DNA of 18,629 nucleotides. It comes from DASSTY01 sp035760645 (GTDB lineage: Bacteria > Gemmatimonadota > Gemmatimonadetes > Gemmatimonadales > GWC2-71-9). Where the stretch lies: assembly GCA_035760645.1 (NCBI GenBank), contig DASTSO010000113.1:1-18629 (forward strand), in the 5' to 3' direction. Below are positions 12,860 to 18,629 of this stretch, in pieces (positions within the stretch are counted from its first letter, which is position 1; each line of letters begins with the position of its first letter). A program made the translations under genes and the position numbers. The notes beneath the pieces are model-generated. The model saw nothing but the letters and a program-made list of their open reading frames with translations, did not search any database and was not told where the DNA came from.

Positions 12860-15275
12860 CCGCGTCCCCCGGAGCGCCCACCGGCTCCTCGCGTACCGTC
12901 GAGACGCCGCGCGAGAGGTCGAGCCCCACGCGCACCACCCGGTCGAACCCCTCCCGCACCGCGTCCACGTGGGTGATGAGAATGACCTGCGGGAAGCGGT
13001 CGGCGAGGCTCCGCAGCAGCTCCACGACCGCGGCGCGGCGCTCCTCGTCGAGCGAGCCGAAGATCTCGTCGAGGATGAGGAGCGAGAGCGGCTGCCCCGC
13101 CCGCTCGGCGATCATCTGGCTGATGGCGAGCCGCAGCGCGAGGTTCGCCACGTCCTCCTCGCCGCCCGAGATGACCTGCTTGGGGTCGCCCTCGTCGAGG
13201 AGGGTGGGCACGTAGTTCTCGTCGAGCTCGAGATCGCTGTAGCGGCCGTTCGTCAGATCGCGCACGAAGCCCGAGGCGATCTCGGAGAGCTCGGGCCGGA
13301 GCGTGGCGTTGAGGTCGGTCCGGAGATCGGTGAGGGCGCGGTCGAGCTCCTGGTGCAGGAGGAGGTCGGCCGCCGCCTGCCGGGCCTCGCGCTCGAGCAC
13401 CTCGCGCTCCTCGCGCCGGCGCGCCACGGCCGCGACCGCCTCCTGCGCCGACGCGGCCTCGGAGCGCGCGCGCACCAGGGCGAGCTCCGCCTCGCGCCGC
13501 TCGCGCTCGGCGCGCTGCTCGGCCTCGCGCGCCTCGGCGAAGGCGCTCTCGGAGAAGCCGAGCGCCGCGAGCTCGGTCTCGAGCCGCTGCACCTGGTCGG
13601 CGGCCTCCGTGCCCGTCGCGCGCAGCGTGTCGCGCTCGGCGGCGAGCGCCGGCGCGCGCTCGGCCACGGCGCGGAGCCGCTCGGCCCGCAGCTGCAGCGG
13701 CTCGAGCTCGCGCAGGCGGCGCCGTACCTCCTCGTGCCGCTCGCGGTCGTACGCCGCGGCGGCCTCGCCGACCTGGCCCTCGAGCTCCGCGATGCGCGCG
13801 GCGAGCCGCGCGCGCTCCTCGCGCGCGCGCGCCGCCTCGTGGACTTGCGCCTCGACCCGGCTGCACAGCCCCACGGCGCGCGTCTCTTCCTGCTGCAGCG
13901 CCACCTGGCGCCGCTCGACCTCGAGCAGGTCGCCGGGCTCGTCCTTCAGCTGCTCGACGCGCTGCGCGTAGTACTTCCCGTTCTGCTGCACCGCCTCGCT
14001 CTGCCGGGCGAGGACGCCGATGACGTGCTCGTACTCGTCGCCCAGCGCGCGGGCGCAGGTGGGACAGGCGCCGTCGCGCCCCGCGTGCACGATGGCGTCG
14101 TGCTGCTCCTTGAGCTCGCGATACTGGTCGCGGAGGGCGGTGAGCTTCGCCTTCGCGTCGGTGGCGTCGCGCACCCAGGCGCCGCGGCGCTCGGTGGCCT
14201 GGATCGTCGCCGCCGTGAGCTCGGCCCGCAGCTCCGCCACCCGCGCCCGCGCCTCCTCGAGCGCCGCCGGCGCGGGGAGGCCCGCGAGGCGCTGGTCGAG
14301 GCTCGCGAGCTGCAGCCGCGCCGCATCGAGCTGCGCCGCCTGCGCCTGCCGGCGCGACGCCTCCGCCGCGCGCGCGTCGAGCTCGCGCAGCTCCGCCCGG
14401 AGCGCGTCGAGCCCCTCGAGCTGCGCGACGAGCTCGGCGAGCTCCGCCGCGGCGCGGCCCGCCTCCTCCGCCTCGCGCTCGCGCTGCTGCCAGCGGTCGC
14501 GCGCCGCCTGGAGCTGCACCCGCGCCACCCGCAGCTCGCCCTCGAGGCGCTGGGCCACCTCGCGCTCGCGCTGGAGCGCCTCCCAGCGGGGCCGCGCCTC
14601 GGCGAGCCGCGCCTCGGCCGCGGCGTGCGCCGCGGTGCCCGCCGCCTCGGCCGTCGTCGCCGCCTCGAGGCGCTCGCGCGCCTGCTGCGCCTGCCGGTCG
14701 AGGAGGGCCGCGTCCGGGAGGCTCGCCTGCAGCCCCTGGAGCCGGGCCCGCAGCTCGGTGCGCGTCGACTTGAGCTGCTCCTGCGCGGTGCGGAGGCGCT
14801 CGTAGCCCAGCACGCGCGAGAGGAACTGCGCGCGCTCGGCGGCGGTCATCGCCGCCATCACCGCGAGCTCCTTCTGCCCGGTGAAGTAGGTGTTGAAGAA
14901 CTCGTCCCGCGTCATGCCGAGGAGGCGGGTGATGCGCTCGGTGACGGCGGCGAGGCTGTTGGCGATCGGCGCGGGGTCGCCGTCCTGGTAGAGCTCGGCG
15001 CCGTGCAGCGAGCGCAGGACGCGGTAGACGTGGCGCCCCAGCGTGAACTCGAGCTCCACCTCCACCTTGCTGCGCGGCGGCGCGCCGCGACGCTTGATCG
15101 ACTCCTTCCCGCCGCGCGCCGCCGGCGTGCCGTACATCGCCCAGGCGATCGCCTCGAGGAGGGTGGTCTTCCCCGCCCCGTTCGGGCCGATGATCCCGGT
15201 GAGCCCGGGACCCAGCTCGAGCTCGGTGTGCTCGTGCTGGCGGAAGTTGGTGAGCCGGATCCGGTGAATGAGCAT
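12846..15275 (-). CDS. sbcC: SbcC/Rad50-type SMC-like ATPase of the SbcCD nuclease
   Basis: This protein is the ATPase and DNA-tethering arm of SbcCD, which opens and trims hairpins, palindromes and blocked double-strand ends. Head motifs lie at the two ends of the 809 residues: Walker A GPNGAGKT (30-37), the Q-loop region FFNTYFTGQKE (126-136), signature SGGEE (703-707), Walker B LLILD-E (732-737) and switch His769. Between them are two long Ala/Arg/Glu-rich coiled coils (about 160-395 and 430-650) meeting at the zinc hook CPTC (404-407). It is shorter than E. coli SbcC (1048), closer to Rad50-like bacterial forms. ATG 15275 follows the sbcD stop by 15 bases; its Shine-Dalgarno site is weak (GGACGG). 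The GNAT gene overlaps its end. Confidence 0.95.
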   Translation of the reverse strand: MLIHRIRLTNFRQHEHTELELGPGLTGIIGPNGAGKTTLLEAIAWAMYGTPAARGGKESIKRRGAPPRSKVEVELEFTLGRHVYRVLRSLHGAELYQDGDPAPIANSLAAVTERITRLLGMTRDEFFNTYFTGQKELAVMAAMTAAERAQFLSRVLGYERLRTAQEQLKSTRTELRARLQGLQASLPDAALLDRQAQQARERLEAATTAEAAGTAAHAAAEARLAEARPRWEALQREREVAQRLEGELRVARVQLQAARDRWQQREREAEEAGRAAAELAELVAQLEGLDALRAELRELDARAAEASRRQAQAAQLDAARLQLASLDQRLAGLPAPAALEEARARVAELRAELTAATIQATERRGAWVRDATDAKAKLTALRDQYRELKEQHDAIVHAGRDGACPTCARALGDEYEHVIGVLARQSEAVQQNGKYYAQRVEQLKDEPGDLLEVERRQVALQQEETRAVGLCSRVEAQVHEAARAREERARLAARIAELEGQVGEAAAAYDRERHEEVRRRLRELEPLQLRAERLRAVAERAPALAAERDTLRATGTEAADQVQRLETELAALGFSESAFAEAREAEQRAERERREAELALVRARSEAASAQEAVAAVARRREEREVLEREARQAAADLLLHQELDRALTDLRTDLNATLRPELSEIASGFVRDLTNGRYSDLELDENYVPTLLDEGDPKQVISGGEEDVANLALRLAISQMIAERAGQPLSLLILDEIFGSLDEERRAAVVELLRSLADRFPQVILITHVDAVREGFDRVVRVGLDLSRGVSTVREEPVGAPGDADVAA

Positions 15276-15290
15276 GCGCAGGCCGTCCGC

Positions 15291-16469
15291 TCAGCTCGCC
15301 GCCAGGTCGCGCTCGACCGACTCGATGAGCTCGGTCCCGGTCTTCACGAAGCGCTCGCGGTCCACCTCCGCCGGCAGCGGCCGCCGCTCGAGATAGCTGC
15401 GCACCACCTCGGGCAGGGTCTGCCGCCGCCCGGGGCCGCCCACGCCGGTGATCCGGTTGATCTCGGGCCGCCGCAGGTCGAGCGCGAAGTGGAGCGCCTC
15501 GGCCTTGAGCGCGCGCACCTTGGCGTGGTCGATCTCGCGCGCCACGTGGCGCGGCACGTCGTAGACGACGAGCCGGACGACCTGGTCGGCGATCCCGCCG
15601 GGCACCGCCGCCAGCCGCTCGGCGATGAGCGCGTCGAGGTCGGCGCCGCTCTTCCCCTCGCCGCTCAGGGGCGGCAGATCGAGCACCCGGCGCGCGAGCG
15701 CCACCGGCCGCGACTCGACGGTGCCCGCGGCGAGGTCCGCCAGCAGCCAGCCCTTGGGCGGCGCGCCCTTCGCCGCCTCGTCCTTGAGCTCGCCCCAGAT
15801 GTTCGAGCTCGCGTACTCGAGCGAGCCGGCGTACCAGACCCGCGGCGCCACCTCGTGCTGCACGTGATAGTGGCCCAGCGCGACGTAGCTCCACTCGCCC
15901 GGGGCCATGTCGCCCACGGTGACGACCGCCCCGCCGTACTCCGCGGCGCTCCGGTCGGAGGGGAACACCCCCTCGACCTCGCCGTGGAGGACCAGCACCT
16001 GGTGCCTCTCGGGCCCCTCGGGCCGGAGCGCGGGCCGCTCGCCCGCGGCGAGCGCCTGGTGCGGCACCGCCAGCACGCTCAGGTCGAGCGCCGGATAGAC
16101 CAGCCGGCGAGCCTCCTCGTAGGCCACGTCCACCCCGAGCTCCTCGAATAGCCGGAGGATCGTCCCCGTCTCGGCCGAGCGGGGGGTGTCGTGGTTGCCG
16201 GCGATGAGGATGATGGGCGCCTCGGGGAGCGCCTCGCGGAGCCGCTGGAACTGCCGGAAGGCGAAGACGATCGCCGCGTTGGTGGGGCGGACGGCGTGGA
16301 AGAGGTCCCCGGCGACGACGACCGCGTCGGGGCGCGCGGCCACGACGCCCTCGACCGCCGAGCGGAAGGCGGCGGCGACGTCCGCCTCGCGCTGGTTGAT
16401 GCCGGTCGGGGTCTGCCGGTGGTATTGCCGGATCCCGAGGTGGGGGTCGGCGATGTGGGCGAGTTTCAC
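15291..16469 (-). CDS. sbcD: SbcD/Mre11-type exonuclease subunit
   Basis: This is the Mn-dependent nuclease subunit of SbcCD. The calcineurin-like phosphoesterase core has all five motifs: ADPHLG (Asp8, His10), AGDLFH (53-58), AGNHDTP (about 90-96), VLHGEVEG and GHYHVQHE, giving the two-metal site. The C-terminal part (about 280-390) carries the capping and SbcC-binding region (VRLVVYDVPRHVAREID). At 392 residues it has the family length. The start is GTG at 16469 (MKLAHIADPHLG), the normal N-terminus of the family, but no Shine-Dalgarno sequence precedes it (the upstream bases are C/T-rich), so initiation may be leaderless or weak. It is the first gene of sbcD-sbcC-GNAT. Confidence 0.95.
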   Translation of the reverse strand: MKLAHIADPHLGIRQYHRQTPTGINQREADVAAAFRSAVEGVVAARPDAVVVAGDLFHAVRPTNAAIVFAFRQFQRLREALPEAPIILIAGNHDTPRSAETGTILRLFEELGVDVAYEEARRLVYPALDLSVLAVPHQALAAGERPALRPEGPERHQVLVLHGEVEGVFPSDRSAAEYGGAVVTVGDMAPGEWSYVALGHYHVQHEVAPRVWYAGSLEYASSNIWGELKDEAAKGAPPKGWLLADLAAGTVESRPVALARRVLDLPPLSGEGKSGADLDALIAERLAAVPGGIADQVVRLVVYDVPRHVAREIDHAKVRALKAEALHFALDLRRPEINRITGVGGPGRRQTLPEVVRSYLERRPLPAEVDRERFVKTGTELIESVERDLAAS

Positions 16470-16538
16470 AGGTGGAGAATGGGGGAAAACCGCCTGAAGA
16501 GCAAGGACTTAAACGCCCGGCACGGCGCGGGCGGACGC

Positions 16539-16568
16539 TTGTGAGAAGCGGGGCCGATCAAGTATGGT
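16539..16568 (+). promoter_or_regulatory. candidate promoter of the ClC gene
   Basis: TTGTGA (16539-16544) and TATGGT (16563-16568) are 18 bases apart, each matching the consensus at four of six positions. Transcription would start near 16575, where an ATG opens an eight-codon frame (MQITPDLR) whose TGA overlaps the ATG of the ClC gene at 16601 (TGATG). The ClC start lacks its own clear ribosome binding site. Confidence 0.4.
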
Positions 16569-16600
16569 TGTCCCATGCAAATCACCCCGGACCTCCGCTG

Positions 16601-18490
16601 ATGCCGCCCCGCGACTCGCAACCGACCGCCGTCCCCGGCCCCGGCCACCCGGCCGGCGGCCTCCCCGTCGCCCCGTCGCTCGCGCCGGCGGTCGAGGCGC
16701 TGCGGCTGCCCGGCTCCCGCGGCCCCGACCGGCACCGGATCTTCGTCCTGAGCGGCGCGGCGATCCTGACCGCGTTTCTCGCCTCCGCCACAGCGGAGCT
16801 GCTGGTGGCCCTGATCGGGCTGATCACGAACGTTTCCTTCTATGGCCGCGTCTCGACGGCGTTCAGCTCCCCGGCGGGCAACACCCTGGGGCTCGTGGTC
16901 ATCGCCGTCCCCATCATCGGCGCCGTCGTGGTCGGGCTGATGGCGCGCTGGGGCTCGCCGGCGATCCGGGGCCACGGCATCCCCGAAGCGATGGAGCAGG
17001 TGCTCCTCAACCAGAGCCGCATCTCGCCGCGGGTCACCCTCCTCAAGCCGCTCTCGGCCGCCGTCTCGATCGGCACCGGCGGGCCGTTCGGCGCCGAGGG
17101 CCCGATCATCGCCACCGGCGGCGCGCTGGGCTCGCTCCTGGGCCAGCTGGGCCGCACCACGGCCGACGAGCGGAAGATCCTCCTCTCGGCCGGGGCCGCG
17201 GCCGGCATGACGGCCATCTTCGGCACCCCGGTCTCGGCGGTGCTGCTGGCGATCGAGCTCCTGCTCTTCGAGTACCGGCCGCGCTCGCTCGTCCCCGTGG
17301 CGCTCGCGGCGAGCGTGTCGGCGGCGGTCCGGATCGCGCTGCACGGCCCCGCCCCGGTCTTCCCGATGCCGCAGATCGCGCAGCCGGGCGGCTGGGCGCT
17401 CACGCTCTACGTCCTCCTGGGCGCCGTCATCGGGCTCGCGGCGGTGTACATCACCCGGCTCCTCTACGCCATCGAGGACGGCTTCGAGCACCTGGGGGTG
17501 CACTGGATGTGGTGGCCGGCGATCGGCGCGGTGGCCGTCGGCATCATCGGCTACGTCTCGCCGCGCACCCTGGGCGTGGGCTACGAGAACATCGACCAGA
17601 TCGTCAACGGCACGCTGACGGGACGGGTGCTCCTCGTCCTCGTCATCCTGAAGGCGATCTCGTGGCTCATCGCGCTCGGGAGCGGCACCTCGGGCGGCAC
17701 GCTGGCGCCGCTCTTCACGGTGGGCGGCGGCATCGGCGCGCTCCTGGGCGGGCTCGTCGCCGCGTGGCTGCCGCACGTGGGCTTCGACCCCAGGGTGGCG
17801 GGGCTCGTCGGCATGGCGGCGATGTTCGCCGGCGCCTCCCATGCGCTCCTCGCCTCGGTGGTCTTCGCCTTCGAGACGACCCGCCAGCCGATCGGCCTGC
17901 TGCCGCTCCTGGCCGGCTGCACGGCGGCCTATCTCGTCTCGCTGCGGCTCATGCGCTACTCGATCATGACCGAGAAGCTGGCGCGGCGCGGCACGCCGGT
18001 GCGCACCGAGTACACCCTCGACTACCTGGGCCGGGTGCTGGTGCGCGAGGTGGCGCCGACCGACGTCGTCACGCTCGACGGCGACGAGACGATCGGCCGG
18101 CTGCGACTCTGGCTCAATGGCGCCGGCGCCGGCGCGACGCACCAGGGCTTCCCCGTGCTCGACGACAAGGGCGAGCTGATCGGCGTCGTCACCCGGCGCG
18201 ACGTGCTCGACCCGGCGGCGGACGAGGCACAGCCGGTGCGCACCCTCGTCAAGCGGGCACCGGTCGTCATCTTCGACGACAACACCCTGCGCGAGGCCGC
18301 CGACCAGATGGTGCGCGAGCACGTCGGCCGCCTCCCGGTGGTGCAGCGCCACGCGCCCCGGCACGTCGTCGGCATCATGACGCGCAGCGATCTCCTCGAG
18401 GCGCACGCCAGCCGCCTCGCGGCCTCGGCGGTGGCGGAGCGGAGCCTGTCGATCCCGTGGCCGGAGCGGCGCAAGGCGGCGCGGGCGTAG
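16601..18490 (+). CDS. ClC-family chloride channel/transporter with two CBS domains
   Basis: A 629-residue membrane protein moving chloride (or a similar anion) across the inner membrane. A proline-rich N-terminus (1-45) precedes about ten or more hydrophobic segments (48-455). ClC selectivity motifs are present: GHGIPE (124-129), GPFGAEGP (161-168) with the gating glutamate Glu166, and GGTLAPLFTVGGG (365-377). The position of the internal proton glutamate of E. coli ClC (second Glu of its IIEEM) is Leu220 here (AIELL), suggesting a channel or altered coupling. Two cytoplasmic CBS domains follow (about 480-537 and 548-602), likely nucleotide-binding regulators. ATG 16601 is preferred because the more upstream codons (from 16472) are arginine/proline-rich and unlike a ClC N-terminus. 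The gene is divergent from sbcD and its stop lies in the repeat at 18489. Confidence 0.93.
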   Translation: MPPRDSQPTAVPGPGHPAGGLPVAPSLAPAVEALRLPGSRGPDRHRIFVLSGAAILTAFLASATAELLVALIGLITNVSFYGRVSTAFSSPAGNTLGLVVIAVPIIGAVVVGLMARWGSPAIRGHGIPEAMEQVLLNQSRISPRVTLLKPLSAAVSIGTGGPFGAEGPIIATGGALGSLLGQLGRTTADERKILLSAGAAAGMTAIFGTPVSAVLLAIELLLFEYRPRSLVPVALAASVSAAVRIALHGPAPVFPMPQIAQPGGWALTLYVLLGAVIGLAAVYITRLLYAIEDGFEHLGVHWMWWPAIGAVAVGIIGYVSPRTLGVGYENIDQIVNGTLTGRVLLVLVILKAISWLIALGSGTSGGTLAPLFTVGGGIGALLGGLVAAWLPHVGFDPRVAGLVGMAAMFAGASHALLASVVFAFETTRQPIGLLPLLAGCTAAYLVSLRLMRYSIMTEKLARRGTPVRTEYTLDYLGRVLVREVAPTDVVTLDGDETIGRLRLWLNGAGAGATHQGFPVLDDKGELIGVVTRRDVLDPAADEAQPVRTLVKRAPVVIFDDNTLREAADQMVREHVGRLPVVQRHAPRHVVGIMTRSDLLEAHASRLAASAVAERSLSIPWPERRKAARA

Positions 18491-18522
18491 GCGGGACGGC
18501 GGGAGAGGCGGGACGGCGGGAG
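18489..18522 (+). repeat. exact 17-bp tandem duplication at the clc stop codon
   Basis: AGGCGGGACGGCGGGAG at 18489-18505 is repeated exactly at 18506-18522. Each copy is itself two GGCGGGA octamer-like units. The first copy begins inside the TAG stop of the ClC gene (18488-18490). Confidence 0.9.
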
Positions 18523-18598
18523 GGCCCCATGTACGACGAGCCTCCGGTGATGTCACCGGAGGCTCGCGCGTTCGATGAGTGTCCCGCCGTCCCGCCTC
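18505..18598. repeat. nested inverted repeat between convergent genes
   Basis: An outer 17-bp inverted repeat pairs 18505-18521 with 18582-18598. The 60 bases between contain a second, perfect 13-bp hairpin (18538-18550 with 18553-18565; two bases between arms, so a slightly larger loop is realistic). No T-run follows either stem. The position between genes that end from both sides suggests a bidirectional transcription end or mRNA 3' stabiliser. The right arm reaches into the stop codon of the minus-strand gene. Confidence 0.85.
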
Positions 18599-18629
18599 AG
18601 CTCCGCAGCTCCTCCAGATCCCGGTAGCA
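18597..18629 (-). CDS. C-terminal end of an unidentified minus-strand gene
   Basis: Read on the minus strand, the last 33 bases translate as CYRDLEELRS followed by TGA (18599-18597). Codon use resembles the neighbours, and the stop lies at the edge of the inverted repeat, as the clc stop does on the other side. Ten residues are too few to name a family. It could be chance, but a convergent gene end fits the structure of this spacer. Confidence 0.4.
   Translation of the reverse strand, partial: CYRDLEELRS

Noticed and set aside
12768..16151. 1127-codon open frame on the plus strand opposite sbcC and sbcD
   Set aside because: It is an antisense shadow of high-GC coding sequence, rich in Arg, Leu, Glu and Ala with no domain; the opposite strand carries all SbcC and SbcD motifs.
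16466..18556. 696-codon minus-strand open frame opposite the ClC gene
   Set aside because: Antisense shadow with Arg/Asp-rich composition; the plus-strand frame has ClC and CBS motifs.

Overview
This is an 18.6-kb stretch of very GC-rich (visibly around 70%), densely coded bacterial chromosome. Gene content is mostly housekeeping: NAD-dependent DNA ligase, SbcCD nuclease, GTP cyclohydrolase I and acyl-CoA synthetase. Secreted Gram-negative-type proteins with AQ-type signal-peptide ends, TAnnTT-like -10 boxes and short GC-rich intergenic repeats suggest a Gemmatimonadota-like organism. That placement is an impression from style and not a proof; Acidobacteriota or Myxococcota-like bacteria are alternatives. 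I see no tRNA, rRNA, CRISPR array, phage or insertion sequence.

Layout, left: the 3' part of ligA (1-1392, +) and a V4R-domain protein (+), closed by a strong intrinsic terminator at 1993-2028. Two minus-strand genes follow: a secreted or anchored DUF4097-type repeat protein and a Gpt-like phosphoribosyltransferase. A divergent promoter region leads to a small TPR protein translationally coupled to an Ig-like lipoprotein candidate, then a long-chain acyl-CoA synthetase and a 31-residue membrane peptide too short for most gene callers.

Middle: a minus-strand cluster reads, in transcription order, a PTPS/QueD-family enzyme, folE, a short-chain dehydrogenase, an Asp-box/M23 secreted protein, a nested palindromic heptamer repeat, and a Trm112-like zinc-ribbon protein. 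The first three have the protein families and order of a tetrahydrobiopterin route (GTP cyclohydrolase I, 6-pyruvoyl-tetrahydropterin synthase, sepiapterin-reductase-like SDR). The PTPS-family member carries a C-x5-HGH motif rather than the C-x3-HGH I associate with QueD.

Right: a small two-helix membrane protein (+) lies tail to tail with a minus-strand sbcD-sbcC-GNAT operon. Divergent from it is a ClC chloride transporter with two CBS domains (+). The window ends in a second nested inverted repeat between clc and the last codons of an unidentified minus-strand gene.

The most unusual structures are the two intergenic repeats (7824-7935 and 18489-18598). Both are built from short G-rich tandem units present again in inverted orientation, and both start inside the stop codons of the flanking genes. 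The first carries TAG stops in all six frames. The most interesting functional hypothesis is the pterin operon with a terminator-like hairpin in its leader.
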